Shown: positions 45,966 through 56,879 of the stretch, in pieces
How positions within the stretch are numbered: position 1 is the first letter of the stretch
Layout of the letters: each line of letters opens with the position of its first letter
Assembly: GCA_028023455.1 (NCBI GenBank)
Contig: JAQFVV010000020.1
Coordinates: forward strand, 10,762,385-10,826,384
From: Epiperipatus broadwayi
Lineage: Eukaryota > Onychophora > Udeonychophora > Euonychophora > Peripatidae
Length of the DNA: 64,000 bases
Direction: 5' to 3'
Notes under the pieces: model-generated
What the model was told of the DNA's origin: nothing
Databases searched by the model: none
The model's input: only the letters and a program-made list of their open reading frames with translations
Translations under genes and position numbers: made by a program

Positions 45966-46688
45966 TTGTGTTTAAATGCAGAGCAATGTTTACTTATTCA
46001 AATATTGAACACAAATAGTTTTATAATTATCATTATTATAGAATTATATTAGAATATGTACAATCATAAAAGATAAACAACACTCCTATAGACTAATGAT
46101 GACATCCATATGTGAAATAAAATATAATTAACTCTCTTTTAGTACCTTTCTACATACTCATCGCAAATCACTCTAATATAGCAATTAACCTTTGTTACAT
46201 AAATGTTAATAATCGCATAAACATTCTGGATATTCATACAGAAAAAATAGTTTATATAATTTAAATTTAGTTTTTATTAATGCTTAGCATGTTTTCAATA
46301 TATAACATATCAATATGAATGTCCAGAACATTTATACGAATATTATAATTAGCCAGAAAAAAGGAAAAAACAAACAAACTTTGGTATGGTTATAGGTTAA
46401 CTAAAGTTTTTTAACTATTTTCCCATACATCTTATAACGTTTATCAAGATAATTTAGAATGGTTCTTTATTTAATTTTTTTTCACATATTGTTCAGTATC
46501 ATTCTAGTAAAAAACAATATTACAAATAAACAAATAAAGCAAATTTTTGAATCAATCGATTCAATTATCTTATAATGTAAGATAGTCTTTCTGGTTATCA
46601 TTAAGATACAAGAGTTAGCAGTTTCTCAATAGTTTTAGTTAACAGAATAAACAATTTAAATTTCAAAAATAGCTGCAAAATGTCTTAT
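45966..46688. other. AT-rich stretch
   Basis: No feature recognised. Confidence 0.5.
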
Positions 46689-46823
46689 AAAAAATCTATA
46701 ACAATAGTCAAGCGTTGGTGGTCGAGTGGTCAGCACAGCTGCCTTACAAGCAGTTGTCCTGGGTTTGTGGGTTCACTTCCCAGCCAATGCTTTGACACAT
46801 GGAAAAAAAAATCTATAACAATA
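46689..46823 (+). mobile_element. tRNA-Gly-derived SINE, copy 6, with 18-bp target duplication
   Basis: Body 46707-46805 between identical 18-bp direct repeats (AAAAAATCTATAACAATA at 46689-46706 and 46806-46823). The body starts GTCAAGCGTTGGTGGTCGAG, has loop CTTACAA, an insertion before box B (GTTTGTGGGTTCACTTCCC) and ends CCAATGCTTTGACACATGG plus an A-run. Confidence 0.93.
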
Positions 46824-47264
46824 ATTCCTTGTGATATATAAAACTGATTTCCCTTGGAAAAGCAGTACTGATGGAAAGTCTTTTATGACAATATGTTAGC
46901 CACATTTATTTCCAAAGCAATATCTTAATTAGTAAAAATACAGTACATTGACTAAGATATTTATTAGCATTAAACTGGACTGACATGTTTTCTTATACTA
47001 TGCCTTTTATTATTTTTCCTTACAGCTTTGACTTTGCAACAGCCTTCTTCAGAGTTTCAGACATATTTTTCTTAAAAAAAATTCAAAGGTATTTGAAATT
47101 CAAAATAACATTACTAGACAATTGAAAGTAAAACAAAAACAAGAATAAAAGACATAGTAAACTTACTTTTAAAACCTAGAAAGGAATCTATAATATTTAT
47201 GTAAAATACTAAACAAGACATCACTATGATGTTTTATTAAATATTAACTCTTTTCAGACTGTAG
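46824..47264. other. AT-rich stretch containing a degraded family F copy
   Basis: About 46960-47070 on the minus strand reads CTCTGAAGAAGGCTG, GTCAAAGCTGTAAGG and AAAATAATAAAAGG, the family F order with the GAAA box lost. No other feature seen. Confidence 0.4.
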
Positions 47265-47860
47265 CCTTCTTTTGCATTCTTTTGTATTAATATACTTATT
47301 GTATCTACAAATATATACAACACAATATACAGTATATTTACAATGTTGAATAGTTTAACGTAAACTCTGGGTTCTGCCTACCACTTCCAGTTACACCTGA
47401 TGGCTTGCCTCATGGGTGTGTATGGCTCTTCCAGCTGTACAAGACAGCTTGCCTCGAGCCAAGTGTGGTCTTAGCAGCGTCCGGTCTCTGTGGGACTTGC
47501 CTAGCTGCGTAGACTAAATAGCATATTGCTATTAATGGGAATACTTGCTGCTGTTCAGGTTAGCAGAGCTTCCCTGGGAGAACGCAAAGAGTCTTTTCAG
47601 GTTAGACAGATGTTCTTCCCCCTGATTCTCACAAAAGGCTGACTACTTATACCCAGATCCCTGACCTTATTGAAAACCTTCGAATTCAACAAGCATCATT
47701 GCTTATTGGTCTGTAATAATCATTGGCTATGTTTTTATCTATACATCAGCCTATTGGCCTGTGGCAAACAATGCTTAATCCGATCAGATAAGGAGGCATC
47801 TGGAATAGTCCACTTCTGAGAGAAGGGAGGACTATAAAACTATTATTATTGTTTCTTTCA
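47265..47860 (-). promoter_or_regulatory. LTR-like or promoter block, minus strand
   Basis: This is the most GC-rich ~450 bp in the window. Reading the minus strand there are three CCAAT boxes in one orientation (ATTGG on the plus strand at 47753-47757, 47722-47726 and 47705-47709), then GGGTATAAGTAG, a good TATA box (47643-47654), then GC-richer sequence that could be a transcript leader. The block ends GGCTACA at 47265 with AATAAA just beyond. This order is what a retrotransposon LTR or a TATA-type promoter looks like. I found no flanking target duplication, no matching second LTR and no coding sequence, so solo LTR is the favoured but unproven reading. Confidence 0.45.
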
Positions 47861-48486
47861 GTTTCCAATGGATATTTAAAGCAGCAAAAAAGACTACTTA
47901 GTCAAAACTTCAAGAAATAACAATAATAATAATAATAAAAAATTCATAAAAAAAGTTTAAAACTATGAAAAGGCTGTAGACAATCAATATTACAACATAT
48001 AACAACATCAAAAGGTATAATAGAAATAAAAATGAATATAAAATATATATATAAATCACCACATGACTTTCCTAACTTAAATTTAATAGTGATACAGAAT
48101 GGATTATTATTATTAACAATGATGAATTATTTATGTAAGCATAAATAATTAATGTTGACTAGATAGTAATACCAATCAGATCCTTAGATTGGGTGTTTAT
48201 TAATTAATTCTTATAACATATAATATAAAAACACTATTCTGAAGAATCATATTAAAAAAGTAACATATATACTTACTGAAATTAACTCTCTTTTTATAGT
48301 AAAAAATCAGCTCCAGCAAAACCTGGAGAAAAAATAGACTGTTAAAAATGGTTTAATCTTTCAATTGCTGCTTGTTTTCAATAATCTACATGGAATATTG
48401 TTAATCCAGGCATCCTCAGTTCTTAAGACTTTTATGGTTTAGCACTTTTTTCAGATTAAGTGACCATGAAGTTATAATTCAATAGC
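47861..48486. other. AT-rich stretch
   Basis: AATAAT microsatellite near 47920; no gene recognised. Confidence 0.5.
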
Positions 48487-48608
48487 ACAATTATTATTAT
48501 TTTTTTTCATATGTCATAGCATCGGCCGGGAGGCAAACCCACAACCATCTGCAACCAACTACTTGCTTGCAAGGTGGCTGCGATGACCTCTCGGCTGACA
48601 ATTATTAT
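48487..48608 (-). mobile_element. tRNA-Gly-derived SINE, copy 7 (diverged)
   Basis: Body about 48498-48597. The minus strand has GTCAGCCGAGAGGTCATCGC, GCCACCTTGCAAGCAAG, an insertion, GGGTTTGCCTCCCGGCC and GATGCTATGACATATG. An 11-bp ACAATTATTAT lies on both sides (48487-48497, 48598-48608). Confidence 0.8.
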
Positions 48609-48829
48609 CTTTCATTGATAAAGCTCCTGCATTTTAAGATTACTTATACACTGCTGATTAATGAAATATCTATTATTTTGAATATATATTTATAAATATA
48701 TTCTGGATACTAAAATTACTTTAATATAAAATTTATTTAAAATATGTGCATTTTTTTTACATCAATAGTTATAAAAAATAAATGTTACTGTTTATCCCTT
48801 TCCACCCACTTTATTATAAGTAACTAATA

Positions 48830-49780
48830 CAATTCTCCATAAATACGATTGTTGTCACAATATTATGCAACTATTACTAGGTATGCCATGACATTTATGT
48901 CAGTGCTTTCATCAACAGCAGCAGTGAATAAAACAGCTTATTATAAACCAGATTTTTGATTTTGTTATTACATCTTCAGCTATGTCAGTTATTTATCTTC
49001 GAATTGATCTTGCAGAAGTTGGTATTTCTTAAATTCAAGACAGTATTGTTTGTTTATTTTGTAGATCACTGAATAAGATTTCAGCACTTCTCAAAAACAT
49101 TTGTTTGATGAATTCTCCACTTATAAAGGGTTTGGAGTTTCAAAGTCACACAATAAGCAATTGTTAACTACATTCAGTGGCTTTATTTTTGGTTCTAATT
49201 ATTTTTAAAATAAGAGTTTGTTTCTTAATGGCAGAAACAGCCCATTTTATAGCTTCATTTTTCTTATCAGAGTTTTTAACTGTGGAGAGATGTTTAGTTG
49301 ATAATATCTGTGTAATAACATACACACAGCACAATCCCTTTACTGTACAAATCCATATTTATTTGTCCAAGATTCTTGAAAAAAGTGAACATCATGCTTT
49401 TGTCATTTACGAGACATTTTGGGGTAATATATTACTTAATAATAATAAGTTTATTTTCCTGTACCATGACTTGCACTAAATATATGGTTTTCCTTTACAT
49501 GCGAGTCATATGGACAAAATGTAGATGGGGATATGGAGCATGAATACATATGCAGTAATTATATAGTAACAAGAGGTTTGTTTTAATGGATCATGGCTAC
49601 ACTGAATCATTGTTTCCATTTACATGTGAGTCACATATGTAAAATGTAGGTGATGGCCCAAATGCACGCACTGTAAAAAAAATATAATTTTTTACTATTT
49701 CACTTCAATCAGAGTACTGTTAAAAATCAGTCTGTGTGCCAAGCATGACACGCATTTCATAGGTTGTCGACCCCTGGCAT
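48830..49780 (-). pseudogene. hAT-superfamily transposase remnant (GTF2IRD2/ZBED5-like)
   Basis: Minus-strand pieces follow the order of the hAT-derived proteins often annotated as GTF2IRD2-, ZBED5- or FAM200-like. They are FFQESWTNKYGFVQ and DCAVCML (BED zinc-finger region, about 49390-49300), then KNEAIKWAVSAIKKQ, then KATECS, then KPFISGEFIKQMFLRSAEIL (about 49140-49075), and finally FTAAVDESTDINVMAYLVIV (about 48935-48880), the conserved catalytic-core start. Stops and frameshifts separate them and the rest of the catalytic domain is absent. A terminus resembling a hAT inverted repeat, CAGGGGTCGACAACC, lies at 49758-49775 (reverse). The plus-strand 100-codon frame 49177-49479 is only the opposite strand of this relic. 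Confidence 0.82.
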
Positions 49781-50216
49781 AGGCAGTGATTATTATACTT
49801 TGGTAAATACTAATTTACATTACAATAAAAATTACTTGTTATAAATTAAAAATTAGTCAATCTACAAATATATGTCTGTGAAGTCTATGAATATATATTT
49901 GTGTAAAGCAAATAAATAAAAACTGTGTAATGTATATAGAAATAAATGTTTGCACTTTTAGATTTATAATTTATTAATATTATTATTAAATAAATATCCA
50001 AAATTAAATCATTACATAAACTAATATATATATATTTAAGAAAATAAAGACACTCTTTAATTACAAGTTCACTTTAGATGGGTCAGGGTTTGAAAATAAA
50101 ATCAGAAGATTCTGCTATTATCACATAAAAATGGCATGAAATATGATTGGTGATGACTATGGTATTATATATCATTTTAATTAAAATTTTATAAAGGTTT
50201 GATTAAACTTACTAAT
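49781..50216. other. AT-rich spacer
   Basis: No feature recognised. Confidence 0.5.
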
Positions 50217-50331
50217 AAAATTTCTATTTTTTTCTTAATATGTCAAAGCGTTGACCGGGAAACGAACCTGGGCTTTGGAAGGCAGCTATGCTACCGCTAG
50301 GCCACCAACGCTTGACCAAAATTCCTATTTT
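50217..50331 (-). mobile_element. tRNA-Gly-derived SINE, copy 8 (UCC-type) with target duplication
   Basis: Body 50231-50317. The minus strand reads GTCAAGCGTTGGTGGCCTAG, GCTGCCTTCCAAAGCCC, GGTTCGTTTCCCGGTCAACG and CTTTGACATAT. The part between the anticodon arm and box B is shortened. Direct repeats AAAATTTCTATTTT (50217-50230) and AAAATTCCTATTTT (50318-50331), one mismatch in 14. Confidence 0.9.
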
Positions 50332-51330
50332 AAAATTTAAATGTTGAAATTGACAACGTTTATGAATAAATACAAAACTAATCACTTCAAAAATGTTTAA
50401 AATCTTTTTTTTTTTTTTAAAAAAAAAGATAATTATTATATTTTTTCAGTTTTATAGTATTCCATATTAGGTGAGTATTATGAAACATGTAATATTTTAT
50501 TTTTGGAGCTATTATAAACAATAATATCTTCTATTAAATTTATAACAGTGCATGTGGCCATAAAGATTTTAATCAAATGTTATAGTTAAATTAGACTAAT
50601 TAATATTTAGAATTATTAAAATTTAAGTTTAAATACATTGTTTGTATTTGGATTAAATCTAATTTCACAAAGCTTTCTAAATAGCAAAAGTTATTGTGTC
50701 AATTTACTGTTTCCAGTATTATGATGATGGGATTCATTCATTTCGTTGTTGACCATCTTTTTCCCCCTCTCACAAATCTTTCCAAATATTATATGCTTTT
50801 CTTATAAATTAAATCTTTCCACAGCATGGCCAAAATAAAGTTCCATTTTTAATTTTTTTATTGGAAAAATCAAGATGCCATGACACTAAAAAAAAAAAAA
50901 AAAAATCAAGCTTTGTTATTTTAAAAAACAATAGAACGGTATTTGTTTCAAAGTGTGTGGATTTTCTATAAATGTCGAATGTTCGTTATAAAAATTAAAT
51001 TAATTAGTTAATTAATTATTATTTGCACAATCTGCTTTTCTCCTAAAACGTAGTCACCGAAAAAGAACATTTCCTGATAAAAATCCATATTCTTTCTCCC
51101 TAGATCTACATTATATGGGCGTTATTATAACTGCATGTATTTAATATTTTTTGAAGCTTTTCAACCATGGATTACCTATAAATTTGATCATGAGAATAAA
51201 ATAAACAATTTATTAAAAGTTATAACAATATTTAAAAATTTACAAATAAATTTCATAAAATATATTCATTTTGGCAAAAAAAAAAGTATAATTTTTCCTA
51301 AATGTTTTACAGTATAATAAATGATATAAT
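50332..51330. other. AT-rich stretch
   Basis: No gene recognised; the 60-codon frame at 51135-51317 has no domain. Confidence 0.5.
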
Positions 51331-51438
51331 CCAATGATTAGTTGATCGGGAAATCGTGTAACGTTCTGTTTTGGAAGTGACACGTTTAGCTTTATTGTAA
51401 GAATCTTTAATTCTAGAGTTCGTTACTCTATCACTGTG
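51331..51438 (+). repeat. Family G variant
   Basis: TTGATCGGGAAATCGTG, TTTGGAAGTGACACG, TTTAATTCTAGAGTTCGTTA, CTCTATCACTG. Matches the general order of 45866-45965 and 52616-52732. Confidence 0.45.
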
Positions 51439-52615
51439 TAAACTACGCAGGGTTATTTTTACAGCTGTTAATGACTTTTACCAGCTTTTCCTAAAAGCCA
51501 ACAGTTTTAATATATATACAAGGAAAAACTTGCGATACGGAGTTATTATGCACTAGAATACTTTTTTGTAAAATAATTTTGATTAAATTTTATTCAAATA
51601 TATATAAATCTTCAAATATGTTATTATCTCAAACTTAAAGCAATTTTGAAGCGAAAAGGAACACACGCGGCTGTATAATTTGTGCGAATAGATGGTTTAG
51701 ACCGTCTCAGGATATTATGAAACTGTTGTGCTCGAACATCGCATGACCTCCAAACAAGTAATCATGCGATGGTTATTGTTATTAAAGTATAAGTATTTAA
51801 ATTGAATTGCAAATAGTTTTGAAATAATTAAAATTAAAAGAAAGCCACAAATTATTTTGTGGTTTCAAGTTAGTTCATATTTGAAAAAAAAAAAAAAGGA
51901 AGAAAGAAATGGGGAAAATCCATCTACCACAGGGTATACGACAATAAAGAAAATGGAAAATCAAGTGCCTCAGATTTATCACCATGGAAACTGACATTAC
52001 GCAGAACCACAAGTAATTCAGTAGAAATTAATTTTCCATTGTAGTAAGAACTGATTCTATCAAATCCTAACTGGAAAAAAAAATCAGTTCACCATCATAT
52101 ATATTGTGTAGCATGTTTAACTGATTTAAATGTAGCAGTAAAGAGGGGAGGGGATCAAAATTATGTTTAAAAATAACAGTCAGTAACTGCCTCCAAAGGA
52201 ATTGGTTGATCGCCAGTCTTAGTTTTAGATTCCGTTATCGCAATATACACTTATCAACGAATAAATTAATTTTAGAATTCTATTGCAAAACTAATATTTT
52301 TAAATTATATTAATATTAATTCTGCTTAAAGGATAGAGGATAAAAACTATAATAGTACGAAACCCACAAAACTATGACAGAATTACTTTTAATATTTACA
52401 CGAGGAAGCCATTTTCTATTACAAAAAGACACACCGCCGAAACTTCAAGTTAATATGAATGCGTTACTAATGAAAAAAATTATATAAAATGAAGTTTTGA
52501 AAAGTTATCTCTATTGCACAAATTTTTTGAATACAAAGTCAAGCAATATATATATTTAATTTAAAATTATATGCAATACAAATATGTAGCTAGTCTAGTA
52601 TATTAAAATAAATAA
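51439..52615. other. AT-rich stretch
   Basis: Possibly one more family G fragment near 52200 (GGTTGATCGCCAG, TTTTAGATTCCGTTATC); no gene recognised. Confidence 0.4.
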
Positions 52616-52732
52616 TCGAATAGTTAATTCTCATCACACGGAAACCTCAAGTGACATTTAAGTTCCAAAAGTGATAGAGCTGCGCCTAGATCCGAATGTC
52701 TTTATTATTAAGTCCTTCACTTTATCACACAC
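52616..52732 (+). repeat. Family G variant
   Basis: GTGACATTTAAGTTCC, AAAAGTGATAGAGCTGCG, CCTAGATCCGAATG, CTTCACTTTATCACAC. The 66-codon frame 52696-52896 begins inside it. Confidence 0.45.
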
Positions 52733-52940
52733 TAAACGCTACAGGATTTAGTACAGAGTATATATTTACATGGTTATATAGATTCGTACTTCATATATAT
52801 ATATACAAAAACAAACAAACATATGATTCGAGGTTTTCGCTGTTCAAATTTCTACCTATTTATTTTAAAGCATTAGCACTATACAATTTGGTGTAGTGAA
52901 AGAATGATAGATTCTGAAAATTAAGATGTATAACTTACAA

Positions 52941-52990
52941 CAAAACTCTGTCACTTTTGGACACAAATTTTTCACGAACTCCCAAACATA
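52941..52990 (-). repeat. Family G fragment
   Basis: Minus strand: GTTTGGGAGTTCGTGAAAAA, TTTGTGTCCAAAAGTGACAG. Links the GTTCATGAAAAATTTGG half of the family to the AAGTGACAGAGCT half. Confidence 0.5.
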
Positions 52991-53689
52991 TTTATATTTT
53001 AAAATATAATAAATGTAAAAAAAAGAAAAGAAAAAGGAATATGTTTTTAAATGATTAAAAGAAAAAAAATATTATGAAAGTTTATCAAGTAATTGTATGG
53101 GCAATTGCTCAAAAGATGAAAAAAGATTTGAGCATCAAAATGAGAAAATAAGCACTGCTGTCCCATTAGCTCCCCATAATGAGATTTTTTTGCTACTTTC
53201 CTTAATTGGTAACCAATCTTAACTCTCGAATCTATCACTCTGTATAGTTTAGTGCACAGATTAAATAGCAGATTCAATAGCTAAAGATTCTAGATAAAAG
53301 GTCAAGTTGTTATTTCTGGTGTTCTAAGCAACACTTTTAATTACTTTTATATTAGTATGAATAAATTATGTGCAATATGGAAATTATTAATCAAATACAT
53401 TAAATATATTAACTTAGAATTATTTCATTATCTTAAAAATTTTTTCTTCTACTTTCCAAATATCTACCAAAAACTCCCATATAGATATCATAGAAGATCA
53501 TGACATACTTAAAATTTTTCTCTGCTTCACAACTTGTGTATTCAATGATTGATATATTTCAAATTAATTCCAACAACTTAATGAACTATTTCTAAAATGC
53601 ACTTTATTTAAAACTCAAGGTGTACATAGGGTTGAATTATAATGAAGTGTTTAGATTGATTTCTTTAAAATTAAGTAATGGCAATAATG
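52991..53689. other. AT-rich stretch
   Basis: The 76-codon reverse frame at 53047-53277 shows no domain; nothing else recognised. Confidence 0.5.
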
Positions 53690-54135
53690 TCATAGTAAAA
53701 TAGCAAATGGTAATATAGATGTCAGGGCAGAGGATAGGATTTTTAAGAGGGATGCAAAGAGTCAAGTGAAAGTTCATGGTATTGCTCTCCCTTGACAATA
53801 GAAGAGTCGAAGTAGTATCTCTTCAGTTATTATTCCGAAGGCAGTCACTGGGATAGTTGTTGAGATCGGTGTGATGTGCTGAGAAATCAAAATAAATTTC
53901 TTAAAGTTTAATTTCGAGGGTGGTGTGACTTCAAGATATGGGCCAGAATATGGATGGAGGCAAGGTTACATGGTGTATACAGTGCAAATGAAAGAAAAGG
54001 AATAATGTGGGGAGTAGATTCTATGTGTCTGAGAAGGCCTAAAGCTCTCCAGGGATTACTCATCCATATGCTGAAATTTAAAGAGGGACCCAGTCTCCTC
54101 TAGTATTCTTTTGGATGCATACCACTCATCCTGTT
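53690..54135 (-). pseudogene. Unidentified coding-like block
   Basis: A GC-richer block in which one minus-strand frame stays readable for about 145 codons with only four stops: QDEWYASKRILEETGSLFKF, SLESFRPSQTHRIYSPHYSF, PYLEVTPPSKLNFKKFILIS, HITPISTTIPVTAFGIITEE, ILLRLFYCQGRAIP. The composition is strikingly protein-like compared with the surroundings. I do not recognise the family. It could be a decayed gene exon, a processed pseudogene or an unknown transposon fragment. Confidence 0.35.
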
Positions 54136-54436
54136 TTTTAATCTTGAGGAATTTAGATATTAATATTGAATCGACTTTTAGTTCTCTGGAAGAGAAGACA
54201 ATTCTACAATGGATGGCCCATAATGTTATTTTCTTATTTAAGAGATAAATAATTTTAAAATTAAAAAAAGTAAATTTACTAAGTCAAAAAATAATTATAA
54301 TTAAGATACTCTGCTTCTTACATGATAAATTACACACATTCTACATATGAAACAAATAGTTCTACAATAGTTTTTTAAAAAAAGAACTAAATTCAAATGA
54401 CTGAAACATATTAAAAATAACAATAATAACCAAATA

Positions 54437-54543
54437 TTTATTGCTTGCCCAATTCCTAAAATGTTTCAGCACCAGAAATGGTAGAGATGGAGTTGTGATC
54501 CACAGATATTGAGCTTCAGAGTTTCCCACTGCATTAAAGCACA
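54437..54543 (+). repeat. Family G, good second half
   Basis: CAGCACCAGAAATGG, TGATCCACAGATATTGAGCT, CCCACTGCATTAAAG align with 8230-8296 at about three bases in four. Confidence 0.55.
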
Positions 54544-55235
54544 AGGGACAAAAAAAAAACAAAAAACAAATAATCTGTCAGCTATCATTTAATAGCAATA
54601 TTTTTTGTACAAAACTAATGGAGACCAACTTCTGGCAATAACCAATATGCTCTCATCTTTTATTCAAATCTATTGCAATAAGGATAGTGTTCCCAACATA
54701 TAGTCATGTGCATTGCACATAGATTCCAATCTTCTGCAAGTTCTATCTATGGCCTACAAAATCTTTCTTCAACACAATTGATATTAGCCAGCATTTAATT
54801 TTAAGAATTTTTTTCTTTTTTTTTTCTTTTTTAAAAAAATATGTAAGCATTTCATTTACAATACTTTTTTAATTTTTGAAATTCCATATGTTGTTCAAAA
54901 AAGTGCTAATTCACCCTGCAATTACTCTGTATTTGAGCTTAAATACTCATAACAATGAGATGTTATGAAATAATAACTCTCTAAAGAGCTAAAAAGTATT
55001 TTTGAATTGATTTCTAACTGTGAAAAGTAAACATTACTTAAATAAACTAGTATTTACCATTTGATGGTCTGAGCAACTGATCACATGGTATAACTTTTGG
55101 TGAATGATTCGGTGAAATTAATGGTGAATCACAAATTAAAATAATTATATGCTTTTGGATTATGTATGCAGTTTAGTATTGATTGGGGGATTCATACATC
55201 ATGAGCTCTTGACAATACAACAATAGCATAATTTG
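54544..55235. other. AT-rich stretch
   Basis: No feature recognised. Confidence 0.5.
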
Positions 55236-55320
55236 ATGGACTAGTGGTTAACATAGCTGCCTTCCAAGCAGTTGGCCCGGGTTTGCTTCCCAATCAACAC
55301 ATTTGACATATGACCCCCCC
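55236..55320 (+). mobile_element. tRNA-Gly-derived SINE, copy 9 (UCC-type, 5' shortened)
   Basis: GATGGACTAGTGGTTAACAT, AGCTGCCTTCCAAGCAGTTG, GCCCGGGTTTGCTTCCC, AATCAACACATTTGACATAT, then a run of Cs (55313-55324) in place of an A-run. The first ~10 bases of the family are missing. No target duplication seen. Confidence 0.82.
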
Positions 55321-55909
55321 CCCCAATGTAAAGTACAGCATTTAAAAAAAATAACTCCACAAATAAAATAGTTATTCACAAATTTTTTATTATTATTATT
55401 TGTATAATAAATATACTGCTATAAACTAGTGTAAAGTATTGGCATTTTGCATCATTGCAAAATAATAAGTGTAATCAGAAAAAATAAACTGTAAAATCTA
55501 AAATAAATAGCATACATTTATTTAAAATTAACCATTCCTAATCAAACACAGACACACAAAAAAAATTTTTTTTTTTACATTACTAAAAAAAATTATTATA
55601 TTTTTACTATTCCATTGAACAGTGCTCAGAAACTGGGCCTCCTTTTGTTATTGGGTTCTTAAATTCTTGCTTAATTGCATTTAATAATAGTTAAGCCATT
55701 GTGATTGTATCATATATTATTTTTTTATATAAATATTTTAAAATTCAACAAATATGATGGCAATATCATAAGACCAATCATTGCGATCTTCAACTTACTG
55801 AATCTAATGTTGTAAAGACATATCTTGATTGGATTATGTTAACACGATTTCATATAAAAGGAATTATAGTTAACTTAAATATAGCTTTCATGAAAAAGGT
55901 AAACTATGT
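55321..55909. other. AT-rich spacer
   Basis: No feature recognised. Confidence 0.5.
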
Positions 55910-56290
55910 ACCACCCCAGTCGATTTCCTTATTTCATCTATCCTTATCACACATGGTCTCTTTTTAGGTCTTTTACAATCTCTTGGAATTCAGTTTAGGA
56001 TTTCAATTGCTCATCTATTATCTCTTCTAACAAGGTGTCCAGCCCAATTCTAATTCAGTCTCTAAATCTTAATTCTTTTAATGAAGACAGTAACACCAAT
56101 TTGTTCTCTCACTCATATATTTTGTTTTCGATCTCTTCTTGTTATTCCTAACATATACCTCTCCATACTTTGTTGAGTGATCTCAAGTCTCTGTACTGTT
56201 ATTCTATTAAGAGTGCAGGATTCAGAACTGTAAGTAAAAACTAGCAACACATTTTATTAAAAAACCTTCCATGTCAAATACATCTGCATA
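55910..56290 (-). pseudogene. RTE-like LINE C-terminal remnant, copy R3
   Basis: The minus strand reads YSSESCTLNRITVQRLEITQ, QSMERYMLGITRRDRKQN, REQIGVTVFIKRI, NWAGHLVRRDN, IPRDCKRPKKRPCV, IRIDEIRKSTG. This is the classical end of an RTE-type RT protein (Y-G-x-E-x-W-x-L, then M-E-R-x-M-L-G-I-x-x-R-D-R, W-A-G-H-x-x-R, and R-P-x-x-R-W-x-D-E-I-x-K). It extends further upstream than R1 and R2 but stops before the QWIDNG end and lacks the TGATGA tail. Four or more stops; inactive. Confidence 0.85.
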
Positions 56291-56439
56291 TTTCCTTTTA
56301 ATATTAAATTATTTCTACCAAAAATATGCCAAAAAAGTTTAATTCTATGATTAATTTCATCCATTATGTTTCCACCTGTAGTAATAATCTGATCAAGATA
56401 GCATTATAAAACATCAAATAAATAAACTATAAATTAAAC

Positions 56440-56525
56440 GATTTATTGCCAAGGAGTTCATAAGAATGGGAATGTTAAAGCAGAGAATTTGAATCCACAC
56501 ATTCTACCTCTGCACTAAACCACAT
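56440..56525 (+). repeat. Family G fragment
   Basis: TTTATTGCCAAGGAGTTCAT, GAATTTGAATCCACACATTC, CTCTGCACTAAACC. Shares the phrase order of 8191-8300; the TTTGAATCC part is box B-like. Confidence 0.4.
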
Positions 56526-56744
56526 TAAGTCAACCATAGGTAAAACATGTGAATGTATTTGTGATTAAATTAATAGTTTAGTTTGTATGGTCATAACAAA
56601 ATTCATCTTTAAATTTTTTACTCTTTGATTTTTTTTTTTCCATCTAGAGTTAGTAAGCCAAAAAGCTTGAGATTAATTAACATTTTTTAAAGCAAAGCAC
56701 ATTCACATTCAATTATATATAGTTTATAATGAACCATATTTTCA

Positions 56745-56879
56745 GACCAATCTAATTTTTTTTTTTCATGTGTCACAGCATCGGCCGGGAAGCGAACCAG
56801 CTAATCCGGGGCAACTGCTTATAAAGCAGCTGTGCTGACCACTCAACCACCAATGCTTGACTGACCAATTTAATTTTTT
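56745..56879 (-). mobile_element. tRNA-Gly-derived SINE, copy 10, with 17-bp target duplication
   Basis: Body about 56762-56862. The minus strand reads GTCAAGCATTGGTGGTTGAG, CACAGCTGCTTTATAAGCAG, a small insertion before GGTTCGCTTCCCGGCC, and GATGCTGTGACACATG. Direct repeats GACCAATCTAATTTTTT (56745-56761) and GACCAATTTAATTTTTT (56863-56879), one mismatch. Confidence 0.9.

Noticed and set aside
49177-49479. 100-codon plus-strand open frame
   Set aside because: It is the opposite strand of the decayed hAT transposase, whose motifs are on the minus strand.
26820-55330. G or C homopolymer runs (26.83, 30.42, 33.46, 33.55, 55.31 kb) as possible G-quadruplex or regulatory sites
   Set aside because: They are single runs without the multiple G-tracts needed for a quadruplex; slippage is sufficient explanation.
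84-56879. Functional tRNA genes at the ten tRNA-like loci
   Set aside because: Box B has C for the conserved A (GGTTCGCTTCC), several loops are mutated or carry insertions, and target duplications and A-runs show they are SINE insertions.
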